64,000 nt of DNA. It comes from Pseudodonghicola flavimaris (GTDB taxonomy: Bacteria > Pseudomonadota > Alphaproteobacteria > Rhodobacterales > Rhodobacteraceae). The notes beneath the pieces are model-generated. The model was not told the DNA's origin and searched no databases. It saw only the letters and a program-made list of their open reading frames with translations. Numbering within the stretch: the stretch's first letter is position 1; every line of letters begins with the position of its first letter. Made by a program: the position numbers and the translations under genes. Shown in pieces: positions 52,948 through 61,720 of the stretch. Where the stretch lies: assembly GCF_030164425.1 (NCBI RefSeq), contig NZ_JASNJD010000006.1, forward strand, positions 186,001-250,000, read 5' to 3'.

Positions 52948-54720
52948 ATGACCACCGATCAGATCATCCTGTTTTCGCTCTTCGTCGCCGTCTTTGCCCT
53001 GCTGCTCTGGGGCCGGATCCGCTACGATCTGATCGCCTTCTCGGCGCTGCTGACGGGAGTGGTGCTGGGCGTGGTGCCGACCGACCGGGCGTTTTCCGGC
53101 TTCGGCCATCCCGCGACGCTGGTGGTGGCGCTGGTGCTGATCGTCTCCGCCGGGCTGGTCCGCTCCGGCGCGGTGTTCCTGATCACCCGCACCCTGATCG
53201 ACGCCTCGCGCGGGCTCGGCACCCATATCGTGCTGATGGGCGGCATCGGGGCGGTGCTCTCCGCCTTCATGAACAACGTCGCGGCGCTGGCGCTGCTGAT
53301 GCCGGTCGATATGCAGACCGCACGCAAGGCCGGGCGCGCCGCCTCCTACACGCTGATGCCGCTGAGCTTCGCCACCATCCTCGGCGGCATGGCCACGCTG
53401 ATCGGCACGCCCCCCAATATCGTCATCGCCACGATCCGGGAAAACGCGCTCGGTGCGCCCTTCGCGATGTTCGATTTCGCCCCGGTCGGCGGCATCGCGG
53501 CGCTGGCGGGGCTGTTCTTCGTCGCGCTCGTCGGCTGGCGGCTGATCCCGGACCGCGGCGAAACCCGCAGCCCGCATTCCGAACTCGCCGCCTATATCGC
53601 CGAACTCACCGTGCCCGAGGGCTCCACCCACATCGGCAAGCGCCTGGCCGAGCTCGACGAGATCGCGGAAAAGACCGATGTGGCGATCCTCGGCCTGATC
53701 CGCGGCGGCCAGCGTCGGTACGGCCGGGCCTCCAATGCGCTGCTGCGGGCCGGCGATGCGCTGGTGCTGGAGGCCGCGCCCGAGGCGCTCGACGAATTCC
53801 GCGCCGCGCTCGGCCTCGCCTTCTCGGATGCCGGGCGGCAGGAAAAGCTGACCGCCGCCGGAGAGGGGCTCGACCTGATCGAGGTGGTGGTGCCCGAAAC
53901 CGCCCGCATCGCCGGCAAGACCGCCCAGGCCATCGGCCTGGCCTGGCGGCAGAGCACCATCCTGATGGGCATCTCGCGCAGCGGTCAGCCGATCGCCAAG
54001 CAGGTCCGCAAGACCGAGGTGCGCCCGGGCGATATCCTGCTGCTGCTCTGCCCGCGCGACCGCGGCCCGGATGTGACCGACTGGCTGGGCTGCCTGCCGC
54101 TGGCGGCCCGCGGGCTGAGCGTGACGGCCAGCGACAAGACCTGGCTCGCCATCGGCATGTTCGCCGCCGCCATCGCCGCCGCCAGCTTCGGGCTGATCTA
54201 TCTGCCGGTGGCGCTGGGGATCGTCGTCATGGGCTATGCGCTGACCGGCATCCTGCCACTGCGCGAGCTTTACGATCACGTCGAATGGCCGGTGGTGGTG
54301 CTGCTCGGGTCGATGATCCCGCTGGGCGCGGCGCTCGATGCGTCCGGCGGCACCCGGCTGCTGGCCGACGGGCTGGTGGCGCTGACCGCCGGCTGGCCCG
54401 CCTGGGCGGTGCTGACGGTGTTGATGGTGGTGACGATGACGCTGTCGGATGTGCTGAACAACACCGCGACCACCATCGTCGCCGCCCCGGTCGGCATCCA
54501 GATGGCGCAGAGCCTGGGGGTGTCGCCCGATCCCTTCCTGATGGCGGTGGCGGTGGCGGCCTCCTCGGCCTTTCTCACCCCCATCGGGCACAAGAACAAC
54601 ACGCTGATCCTCGGCCCCGGCGGCTATCGCTTCGGTGATTACTGGCGCATGGGCCTGCCGCTGGAGGCGCTGATCATCCTGGTCTCGATCCCCGCGATCC
54701 TGCTGTTCTGGCCGTTCTGA
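52948..54720 (+). CDS. SLC13-family permease with two TrkA-C domains
   Basis: A 590-residue membrane transporter. The N-terminal half has about five to six helices with LIGTPPNIVIATIRENALG (the SLC13 substrate loop). The middle (about 210-385) contains two TrkA-C (RCK_C) domains: LDEIAEKTDVAILGLIRGGQRRYG and TARIAGKTAQAIGLAWRQSTILMGISRSG. The second half ends in LSDVLNNTATTIVAAPVGIQMAQSLGV. Family members import sulfate, dicarboxylates or similar anions; which one is unclear. Shares domain order with the gene at 57796-59574. Divergent from yebC by 142 bp. Confidence 0.9.
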   Translation: MTTDQIILFSLFVAVFALLLWGRIRYDLIAFSALLTGVVLGVVPTDRAFSGFGHPATLVVALVLIVSAGLVRSGAVFLITRTLIDASRGLGTHIVLMGGIGAVLSAFMNNVAALALLMPVDMQTARKAGRAASYTLMPLSFATILGGMATLIGTPPNIVIATIRENALGAPFAMFDFAPVGGIAALAGLFFVALVGWRLIPDRGETRSPHSELAAYIAELTVPEGSTHIGKRLAELDEIAEKTDVAILGLIRGGQRRYGRASNALLRAGDALVLEAAPEALDEFRAALGLAFSDAGRQEKLTAAGEGLDLIEVVVPETARIAGKTAQAIGLAWRQSTILMGISRSGQPIAKQVRKTEVRPGDILLLLCPRDRGPDVTDWLGCLPLAARGLSVTASDKTWLAIGMFAAAIAAASFGLIYLPVALGIVVMGYALTGILPLRELYDHVEWPVVVLLGSMIPLGAALDASGGTRLLADGLVALTAGWPAWAVLTVLMVVTMTLSDVLNNTATTIVAAPVGIQMAQSLGVSPDPFLMAVAVAASSAFLTPIGHKNNTLILGPGGYRFGDYWRMGLPLEALIILVSIPAILLFWPF

Positions 54721-54842
54721 CCCGCCGGACACCGCCCCGCCGCGCGGCCCCCCGTCGCGACCTCACGTAAACCGCGCCCGCCACCGTTGCCCCGGCGCCT
54801 CGCCCCGCCCTAAGCTCCGCCCTGAGGAGAGCGGAGGGGCCG

Positions 54843-56498
54843 ATGGACAATGCGGATGTGATCATCGTCGGGGCCGGGCTGGCGGGGCTGGCGGCGGCGG
54901 CGGAACTGGGCGACCGGGGCAAGCGGGTGATCCTGCTGGATCAGGAGCCCGAGGCGTTTCTCGGCGGGCAGGCCTTCTGGTCGCTGGGCGGCCTGTTCCT
55001 GGTCGATACCCCGGAACAGCGCCGCATGGGCATCCGCGACAGCCACGATCTGGCGCTGCGCGACTGGATGGGCAGCGCCGGGTTCGACCGCCCCGAGGAC
55101 GCCTGGCCACGCCAATGGGCCGAGGCCTATGTCGATTTCGCCGCCGGAGAGATGCGCCCCTGGCTGAAGGCGATGGGGCTGCGCTGGTTTCCGGTCGTCG
55201 GCTGGGCCGAACGCGGCGGTGCCTTCGCCACCGGTCACGGCAATTCGGTGCCGCGGTTTCATATCACCTGGGGCACTGGTCCCGGGGTGATAGAACCCTT
55301 CGTCGCCCGGGTCCGCGCCCATGCCGAGGCCGGCCGGATTGCCCTGAAGTTCCGCCATCAGGTCAGCCATATCATCCGCCAGACCGGCGCCGTGCGCGGC
55401 GTGTCCGGCGAAATCCTCGCCCCCGACAGTGCCGCCCGCGGCCAGAAGACCAACCGCGACGAGATCGGCGAATTCGAGCTCTACGCGCCCTCGGTCATCG
55501 TCACCTCCGGCGGCATCGGCGGCAATTTCGACCTGGTCCGCAAGGCCTGGCCGCGTGATCGCCTGGGACCGCCGCCGGCACAGATGGTGGCCGGCGTGCC
55601 GTTTCACGTCGATGGCCGCATGATCGCGATTTCCCAGGCCGCCGGCGGCCATATCATCAACCCCGACCGGATGTGGCATTACACCGAAGGGGTGCGGAAC
55701 TGGGATCCGATCTGGCCAAACCACGGCATCCGCATCCTGCCCGGCCCCTCGTCGCTCTGGCTCGATGCCCGCGGCCACCGGCTGCCCGCCCCCTGCCTAC
55801 CCGGTTTCGATACGCTGGCGACGCTGAAGGAAATCCTGAAGACCGGCTACGATTACAGCTGGTTCGTGCTGAGCCAGAAGGTGATCGAAAAGGAATTCGC
55901 CCTCTCCGGATCGGAGCAGAACCCCGATCTGACTTCGAAAAGTTGGCTGCAGGTGCTGAAGGCGCGGCTGCTGTCCCGCGGCGGCGCCCCCGCCCCGGTG
56001 GAGGCCTTCAAGGCCCATGGTGCCGATTTCGTCGTCGCCGAGACGCTGGAGACGCTGGTGGCTGGCATGAACGAGATCTCCGATCTGCCGCTCGACCCCG
56101 CCCATATCCGGGCCGAGGTCGAGGCCCGCGATGCGCAGATGGACAATCCGTTTTCCAAGGATGCCCAGATCATGGCCATTCATGCCGCCCGCAACCATCG
56201 CGGCGACCGGCTGATCCGCACCGCCAGGCCGCATAAGTTCCTCGATCCGAAGAACGGCCCGCTGATCGCCGTCAAGCTGCACATCCTGACGAGAAAGACG
56301 CTGGGGGGGCTGCAGACGACGCTCGACAGCCAGATGGTCGGCGGCGACGGCCAGCCGCTGCCGGGGCTCTTCGCCGCCGGCGAGGTCGCCGGCTTCGGCG
56401 GCGGTGGCTATCACGGCTATAATGCGCTGGAGGGCACCTTTCTGGGCGGCTGCATCTTCTCCGGCCGCAACGCCGGACGCTCTGAGGCGGTGGCCTGA
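54843..56498 (+). CDS. FAD-binding dehydrogenase (ketosteroid-dehydrogenase-like)
   Basis: A 551-residue flavoprotein. The Rossmann fingerprint is DVIIVGAGLAGLAAAAELGDRGKRVILLDQE (residues 5-35), followed by GGQAFWSLGGLFLVDTPEQRRMGI and the C-terminal FAAGEVAGFGGGGYHGYNALEGTFLGGCIFSGRNAG. It belongs to the FAD_binding_2 / KsdD-like group (COG3573), usually annotated FAD-binding dehydrogenase, which desaturates steroids or related compounds; most members are not biochemically characterised. No quinone-linking domain or signal peptide seen. It ends 1 bp before the convergent TPM gene. Confidence 0.88.
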   Translation: MDNADVIIVGAGLAGLAAAAELGDRGKRVILLDQEPEAFLGGQAFWSLGGLFLVDTPEQRRMGIRDSHDLALRDWMGSAGFDRPEDAWPRQWAEAYVDFAAGEMRPWLKAMGLRWFPVVGWAERGGAFATGHGNSVPRFHITWGTGPGVIEPFVARVRAHAEAGRIALKFRHQVSHIIRQTGAVRGVSGEILAPDSAARGQKTNRDEIGEFELYAPSVIVTSGGIGGNFDLVRKAWPRDRLGPPPAQMVAGVPFHVDGRMIAISQAAGGHIINPDRMWHYTEGVRNWDPIWPNHGIRILPGPSSLWLDARGHRLPAPCLPGFDTLATLKEILKTGYDYSWFVLSQKVIEKEFALSGSEQNPDLTSKSWLQVLKARLLSRGGAPAPVEAFKAHGADFVVAETLETLVAGMNEISDLPLDPAHIRAEVEARDAQMDNPFSKDAQIMAIHAARNHRGDRLIRTARPHKFLDPKNGPLIAVKLHILTRKTLGGLQTTLDSQMVGGDGQPLPGLFAAGEVAGFGGGGYHGYNALEGTFLGGCIFSGRNAGRSEAVA

Positions 56499-56499
56499 G

Positions 56500-57690
56500 C
56501 TACCAGCTGCCGCTGGCGCCGCCGCCCGAGGACGAACCGCCGCCGAAGGAGGATCGCCCCGACCCGGACGAGCTCTTGGATACCTTGGGGATCGTCCGCA
56601 GCTCGGTGTCGTGATAGCCGCAGTTGCGGCAATCGTAGGTCAGCCGCTTCTTGCCGGTGCTGGAGGTGGTCGCGGACACCAGAACCTCGGTCTGGGTCTT
56701 CAGCGTGTGATAGCCGCATTTGGGGCAGGCGCCGAAGGCCGAGAACCAGTTGCGATAGCGGTGGATATCCATCTGGCCGCAGCTGTCGCAGGCCCAGACG
56801 TCGTAATCCACCGATTTCAGGAATTCCTCCAGCCGCTGACCGCCGTCCAGATGGGCATCGTCGGCCGCCTCGCCCAGACGGTGCATCAGGCTGCCACAGT
56901 TGGAACAGGGCCGAGGCCTGAGGCGCAGATAGCGGCGCAGCGCCAGCGCGGTGGCCGCCAGAGGCACCGCGACCACCGCCCAGAGCCAGCCGCCGAGCCC
57001 GGAGAGCTGCCAGAAAATCCAGCTCCATCCCTGCCGCAACAGCCCGGTGTCATAGGTGCCGGGATAGCGGCCGGTCAGCTCGAAGATGGTTTCGCGCACA
57101 CCGGTTTCGATCCCGGCCTGATACCGGTCGTCGCGAAAATCGGGCAGGAACCCCTCGTCGATGACCCGCTGCATCCGGTCGTCCCAGGCGGCATCGTAGC
57201 CAGCGCCGATTTCGATCCGCATGCGCCGGTCAAACAACGAGACCAGCACCAGAACCCCGTCGTTGCGGCCGGCATTGCCGATGCCCCAGGCGTTGAACAA
57301 CGCCGTCGCGAAGGGCTCGATCGGTCCGAAGTGGTGATAGTCGCTGAGGCTGTCGATGGTCAGCACCGTCATCTCGATGCCGGTGTGGTCGTAAAGCTCG
57401 ATCATCTCGTCGCGGAGCCGCTGCTCCGCCGCGGGATCGAGCAGACCGGCATAATCGTTGACATAGACGTCGTGATAGCCCGGCAGGGTGCCGCCGGCGG
57501 GATTGGCGAGCCGGTCCGCCGTCCCCTCTTCCGCCGGCGCGGCGGCAAAGGCGGCCGGCGTCTCAGGCGGTGCACCGGGCAGATCGCCGCGGCCGCCCAG
57601 CATCAGCCCGGCGCCATAGCCCAACGCCAGCCCGATCACCACGACCAGCGCCGCGATCAGCCCGGCGATCTTCAGGTCATATCGGGTCAT
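56500..57690 (-). CDS. TPM-domain membrane protein
   Basis: A 396-residue protein. It starts with an N-terminal membrane anchor (AGLIAALVVVIGLALGYGAGLMLGG, about 8-32). A TPM (DUF477/YgcG-type) domain follows, about residues 70-190: YVNDYAGLLDPAAEQRLRDEMIELYDHTGIEMTVLTIDSLSDY, GRNDGVLVLVSLFDRRMRIEIG. A second TM segment (about 225-245) and a Cys-rich zinc-ribbon-like region (SNCGSLMHRLG, DSCGQMDIH, PKCGYH, RNCGYHD) come next. The tail is Gly/Ser-rich (SSFGGGSSSGGGASGSW), as is common at the end of TPM proteins. Possibly works in assembly of membrane complexes; role unknown. Its start lies 105 bp upstream of the SLC13 stop on the same strand. Confidence 0.88.
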   Translation of the reverse strand: MTRYDLKIAGLIAALVVVIGLALGYGAGLMLGGRGDLPGAPPETPAAFAAAPAEEGTADRLANPAGGTLPGYHDVYVNDYAGLLDPAAEQRLRDEMIELYDHTGIEMTVLTIDSLSDYHHFGPIEPFATALFNAWGIGNAGRNDGVLVLVSLFDRRMRIEIGAGYDAAWDDRMQRVIDEGFLPDFRDDRYQAGIETGVRETIFELTGRYPGTYDTGLLRQGWSWIFWQLSGLGGWLWAVVAVPLAATALALRRYLRLRPRPCSNCGSLMHRLGEAADDAHLDGGQRLEEFLKSVDYDVWACDSCGQMDIHRYRNWFSAFGACPKCGYHTLKTQTEVLVSATTSSTGKKRLTYDCRNCGYHDTELRTIPKVSKSSSGSGRSSFGGGSSSGGGASGSW

Positions 57691-57795
57691 GGCGGTCTCT
57701 CCCCTCCGGTCCTGCGCCGCAGGCTAGCAAAGCGGCTGCACCCGGGCCGAGGGGAAAATGCCCCGCTCCGGCCCCGGGTCCGGGCGTTCCGTCTG

Positions 57796-59574
57796 TCAGA
57801 GCGGCCAGATCAGCGGGATCAGCGCCGAGGCCAGCATGCCCACGGTCAGGTTCAGCGGGATACCGACCCGCATGAAATCGGTGAACTTGTAGCCGCCGGG
57901 CCCATAGACCAGCATATTGGTCTGGTAGCCGATCGGCGTCGCAAAGGAGGCCGAGGCCGCGATCATCACCGCCACCACCAGCGGCCGCGGATCGACCCCC
58001 ATGGCCTGGGCCAGCCCGATGGCGATCGGGGTGACCACCACGGCGACGGCATTGTTCGACACCAGTTCGGTCAGGATCGAGGTCAGCAGGTAGATGGCCC
58101 AGACCACCAGGAAGGGCGGCAGCATCCCCAGAGCCGGGGACACGGTCTCCACCACCAGCTTGACCGCGCCGGAATGGTCCAGCGCCGCGCCGATGGCCAG
58201 CATCGAGAAGATCATCGCCAGCAGCCGGCCGTCGACGAAGGAGAACGCCTCATCCGCGTCGATGCAGCGGGTCACCAGCACCGCGGCAACGGCCAGCACC
58301 GACAGGAACAGGATCGGCGCAACGCCGAAGGCGGCCAGCGCCACGATGCCGATCAGCGCCGCGATGGCAATCGGCGCATGCCCCCGGCGGAAGGCCCGGG
58401 CCGAGGGGTGCGAGACGTCGACCATCTCCATCTCTGCGGCGAGCCGCTGGATATCGCCCGGCGCCCCTTCGAGCAGCAGCGTATCGCCGACGCGCACCAC
58501 CAGATCGTCCAGCTGGCGGCCGATGTTCTGGTTCCGGCGATGCACCGCCAGCACATAGACACCATAGCGGCGGCGCAGGCGCATCGCACCCAGGCTGCGG
58601 CCGATCATCTTGCAGCCGGGGGAAATCAGCACCTCGACCGTGGTGGTCTCCACCGCCGAGATCTGGTCGACCCGCTTCAGCTCCTTATTGCGCTGCAGGC
58701 TGAGCAGCTCGGTCATCCGGGTCCGCAGCACCACGCGGTCGCCGACCTGCAGGGTCACGCCCTGAAGATCGCGGCGCAGCGACTGGTCGCCCCGCACGAC
58801 GTCGATCAGCCGCACCCCGTCGCGCTGAAACAGCTGGACCCCCAGCACCTCGCGGCCGATCAGGTTGCTTTCCGGCGGGATCACCGCCTCGGTGAAGAAC
58901 TTCATCCGCGACTTGTCGCTCAGCAGGCTGGCCATGCTGGTCCGGTCCGGCAGCAGCCGGGGGGCGATGAAGCGCAAATAGATCATGCCGTAGATCACCA
59001 GCGCCAGCCCCAGCGGCGTCACCTCGAAGATCGAGAACGCCTGCATGCCGTTGCTGCGCGCCACCCCGTCCACCAGCAGGTTGGTCGAGGTGCCGATCAG
59101 CGTCAGCGTCCCACCCAGGATCGCCGCATAGCTCAGCGGGATCAGCAGCTTGGACGGCGCGATATCGAGTGTGCGGGCGATCTGGATGAAGACCGGGATC
59201 ATCACCACCACCACCGGCGTGTTCGATACCACCGCCGAGGCGACCAGCACGAAGCCCATCAGCAGCCCCACCGCCATCTTCGGCCGGGTCTGCGCCTGGC
59301 TGCGCGCCAGATTGGTGAAGGCATCGAGCGCACCGGTCCGCACCAGCGCCCCCATGATGATGAACATCGCCGCGATGGTCCAGGGCGCCGGGTTCGACAG
59401 CACCGCCAGCCCCGCCTGATACGGCAGCACCCCGGTGATCAGCATCATCGCCACCCCGGCGATGGCGACCACTTCGGTCGGAAAAACTTCGCGCAGGAAC
59501 ATCACGAACATACCTGCAACGATGGCGAGCGTGAGAATGGCACTGCCAGTCTCGGTCAGCTGGAAAAAATGCAT
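57796..59574 (-). CDS. SLC13-family permease with two TrkA-C domains (second copy)
   Basis: A 592-residue transporter with the same architecture as the gene at 52948-54720. It shows FLREVFPTEVVAIAGVAMMLITGVLPYQAGL, the SLC13 loop LIGTSTNLLVDGVARSNGMQAFS, two RCK_C regions (FFTEAVIPPESNLIGREVLG and TVEVLISPGCKMIGRSLGAMRLRRRYG), then ELVSNNAVAVVVTPIAIGLAQAMGVDPRPLVVAVM. About 12 helices. It imports an anion such as sulfate or a C4-dicarboxylate; the substrate is unknown. The two copies are divergent enough that neither is a recent duplicate. Confidence 0.9.
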   Translation of the reverse strand: MHFFQLTETGSAILTLAIVAGMFVMFLREVFPTEVVAIAGVAMMLITGVLPYQAGLAVLSNPAPWTIAAMFIIMGALVRTGALDAFTNLARSQAQTRPKMAVGLLMGFVLVASAVVSNTPVVVVMIPVFIQIARTLDIAPSKLLIPLSYAAILGGTLTLIGTSTNLLVDGVARSNGMQAFSIFEVTPLGLALVIYGMIYLRFIAPRLLPDRTSMASLLSDKSRMKFFTEAVIPPESNLIGREVLGVQLFQRDGVRLIDVVRGDQSLRRDLQGVTLQVGDRVVLRTRMTELLSLQRNKELKRVDQISAVETTTVEVLISPGCKMIGRSLGAMRLRRRYGVYVLAVHRRNQNIGRQLDDLVVRVGDTLLLEGAPGDIQRLAAEMEMVDVSHPSARAFRRGHAPIAIAALIGIVALAAFGVAPILFLSVLAVAAVLVTRCIDADEAFSFVDGRLLAMIFSMLAIGAALDHSGAVKLVVETVSPALGMLPPFLVVWAIYLLTSILTELVSNNAVAVVVTPIAIGLAQAMGVDPRPLVVAVMIAASASFATPIGYQTNMLVYGPGGYKFTDFMRVGIPLNLTVGMLASALIPLIWPL

Positions 59575-59728
59575 GTGCAGCTATCAGTATCCCGACAATC
59601 CCGGCCCCTTGAGACCGCCGCCCACTTTCTCCGATTGCGGCGGGGGGAGCAAGCGCTTCCTATGCGGCGGCGCGGGGCCCTGCCCCGGTTTCGGGCAGGG
59701 CTGCGGCAAAACGCGGCCATAGGTCGCG

Positions 59729-60541
59729 TCAGGGGGCCGCCTGTTCCAGCCGGCCGCCGACCCGGACCATGCGCACCTGTCGGGCCAGGCCGGTGCGGTC
59801 GTCGGTGTCGACGAAAACGCCGGCCAGCGTCGCCTCGCCCAGTGCCGGGGTGAAGCGCGATTTCGGCATGCCGGTGATGAAGCGACGCATCGGTTCCGCC
59901 TTGTCCATGCCGATGACCGAATTGTAATCGCCGCACATGCCGGCATCGGTCTGATAGGCGGTGCCGCCGGGCAGGATCTGCGCGTCGCCGGTGGGCACAT
60001 GGGTATGGGTCCCGACCACCAGGCTGGCGCGTCCGTCGCAGAAATGGCCGATCGCCATCTTCTCCGAGGTCGCCTCGCAATGGATGTCCACGATCACCGC
60101 CTGCGCCAGCCCGCCCAGCGGATGCGATTTCAGCACCGGTTCCAGCGCCGAGAACGGATCGTCGAAGGCGCGTTTCATGAACACCTGCCCCAGCACCTGG
60201 GTCACCAGCACCTTGCGACCGCCGGGGGCGTTGAACAGCCGGTGACCGCGGCCGGGCGCGGCCTTGGCGAAGTTGATCGGCCGGACGATGCGGCTGTCCT
60301 GCTCGATCGCCTGCATCATGTCCTTCTGGTCGAAGGCGTGATCGCCCAGTGTGACGCAATCGGCACCGGCGTCGAAGATGCCCTTGGCATGTTCGCCGCT
60401 GAGCCCCATGCCGTTGGAGGCGTTTTCACCGTTGACCACGACGAAATCCAGCCGCCAGTCGCTGCGCAGGCGCGGAAGATGTTCGGCAATCGCCGTGCGG
60501 CCCGCGCGGCCCATCACGTCACCGAGGTACAGAAGTCTCAT
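59729..60541 (-). CDS. YmdB-like metallophosphoesterase (TIGR00282 family)
   Basis: A 270-residue phosphodiesterase with metal-binding motifs RLLYLGDVMGRAGR (D), VVNGENASNGMGL (NGEN), CVTLGDHAFDQKD (GDH) and VDIHCEATSEK, GTHTHVPTGD (GTHTHV). This is the YmdB/TIGR00282 signature. In Bacillus YmdB hydrolyses 2',3'-cAMP and affects development. The same gene is widely found after the 5-formyl-THF cyclo-ligase in alphaproteobacteria, as here. It is the last gene of the mgtE operon. Confidence 0.94.
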   Translation of the reverse strand: MRLLYLGDVMGRAGRTAIAEHLPRLRSDWRLDFVVVNGENASNGMGLSGEHAKGIFDAGADCVTLGDHAFDQKDMMQAIEQDSRIVRPINFAKAAPGRGHRLFNAPGGRKVLVTQVLGQVFMKRAFDDPFSALEPVLKSHPLGGLAQAVIVDIHCEATSEKMAIGHFCDGRASLVVGTHTHVPTGDAQILPGGTAYQTDAGMCGDYNSVIGMDKAEPMRRFITGMPKSRFTPALGEATLAGVFVDTDDRTGLARQVRMVRVGGRLEQAAP

Positions 60542-60614
60542 ATCCGCTTGGTAGGGTGCGGCGGCGCCAAGAGCAAGGGCCGCGGTCCGCCCCCTGGCCC
60601 CGACGCCACGGCGC

Positions 60615-61010
60615 TCAGCCCTTCGGGCGGGTCCCGGACGCCTCGGAGGCCTCGGAGGCGCGCAGCAGCCCGCGCCAGGCGGGTTCGTCCACCGCCCGCA
60701 GCCGGGCCAGGGCGGCCTCGGCCTCCGCCTTCAGCGCCTCGGCGCTCTGGCTCTTGACCGCCTCGACCCCCTTGATCAGCTTGTCGATGTCCGGCAGCGG
60801 CACCCCGGCGTTCTTGCCCAACGTCTCCAGCGCCTCCAGCACCTTGCCCAGCTGCTTGCCATAGCTCGCCACCTCGGTCTGCACCTTCTCCTCGATCTCC
60901 GGCACGCCCTGGATATCGGGCGAGAAGACCCGCGGCACGATCTCCTGAGTGACGTCGCCGGAAAACGGCGCCCGGATGATCGGCGCCCAGATATCGAACG
61001 GGGATGTCAT
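60615..61010 (-). CDS. Conserved helical protein of unknown function
   Basis: A 131-residue protein: MTSPFDIWAPIIRAPFSGDVTQEIVPRVFSPDIQGVPEIEEKVQTEVASYGKQL, then a long helix LEALETLGKNAGVPLPDIDKLIKGVEAVKSQSAEALKAEAEAALARLR. The pattern looks like a soluble coiled-coil-rich protein, with no TM segment. I do not recognise a family; by its composition it could be phasin-like but there is no clear match. GGAGGG lies 5 nt before the ATG at 61010; the in-frame longer reading to 61142 has no ribosome site. Sits between the cyclo-ligase and YmdB genes. Confidence 0.7.
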   Translation of the reverse strand: MTSPFDIWAPIIRAPFSGDVTQEIVPRVFSPDIQGVPEIEEKVQTEVASYGKQLGKVLEALETLGKNAGVPLPDIDKLIKGVEAVKSQSAEALKAEAEAALARLRAVDEPAWRGLLRASEASEASGTRPKG

Positions 61011-61153
61011 GAAACCCTCCTCAGGAAACTTGTGACCAAACGCCCCCAGTATCCCCTGCCGTGGCGATATCCCAAAATCAAACCCGACAGCACCGCCACC
61101 CGTCCCGCCCCCGTCCGGCCCCGATGCCCGTTCCATCGGCACCGCGGCCCCGG

Positions 61154-61720
61154 TCAGCGGCGCCTGAGGTCGATCACCCGCCGCTCTGTCACGATCAGGT
61201 CGAGCGGCTGGTCGGTGGGTTCCAGCGGCAGGTCCAAGGCCGCCTGCGCCTCATAGGCGAAGCCGATCGCCAGCGTGGCACGGCGGGCGCGCAGCGCCTC
61301 CAGCGTGCGGTCGTAGAATCCGCCGCCATAGCCCAGGCGATTGCCGGCGGCGTCGAAAGCCACCAGCGGCACGATCAGGATCTCCGGCTCGACATACTCC
61401 GGCCGGGCCGGCACAGCCGCCCCGAAGGCCCCCGCGACCATCTCCGCCTCCGGCTCCCAGAGGGCGAAGCGCAGCGGCGCGGCCTCGGCCACGATCACCG
61501 GCACCGCGACCGGCCCGTGGGCCGCGGCCTCGGCCATCGCCGGACGCGGATCGATCTCGGTCCGGATCGGCATGTAGCCGGCCAGCGGCACACCGCGATA
61601 CCCGGCGAGAACCGAGCTGAGCACACCGGCGCGCCCGGCCCCGCCGGCCTCATGCGCCGCCCGGCGTCGGGCGAAGGCCGCCTTGCGCGCCGCTGCCTTG
61701 GCCGCCGCCAGATCGGTCAC
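61154..61720 (-). CDS. 5-formyltetrahydrofolate cyclo-ligase
   Basis: A 188-residue enzyme (MTHFS/YgfA): KAAARKAAFARRRAAHEA at the start, GYMPIRTEIDPRPAM, then the hallmark LIVPLVAFDAAGNRLGYGGGFYDRTLEALRARRATLAIGFAYEAQ. It makes 5,10-methenyl-THF from 5-formyl-THF with ATP. The start overlaps the mgtE stop by 4 nt (61717-61720), so translation is coupled to mgtE. The C-terminus ends LDLIVTERRVIDLRRR. Confidence 0.95.
   Translation of the reverse strand: MTDLAAAKAAARKAAFARRRAAHEAGGAGRAGVLSSVLAGYRGVPLAGYMPIRTEIDPRPAMAEAAAHGPVAVPVIVAEAAPLRFALWEPEAEMVAGAFGAAVPARPEYVEPEILIVPLVAFDAAGNRLGYGGGFYDRTLEALRARRATLAIGFAYEAQAALDLPLEPTDQPLDLIVTERRVIDLRRR

Noticed and set aside
56404-59853. A 1149-codon plus-strand open frame
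   Set aside because: Antisense to the TPM and SLC13 genes, whose motifs are clear. Its composition (His/Gln/Arg-rich) is typical of a shadow frame.
61011-61720. 6S RNA, which often lies beside the 5-formyl-THF cyclo-ligase gene
   Set aside because: The upstream side is occupied by mgtE with a 4-nt overlap. The 143-bp downstream gap shows no long rod-like fold by eye.
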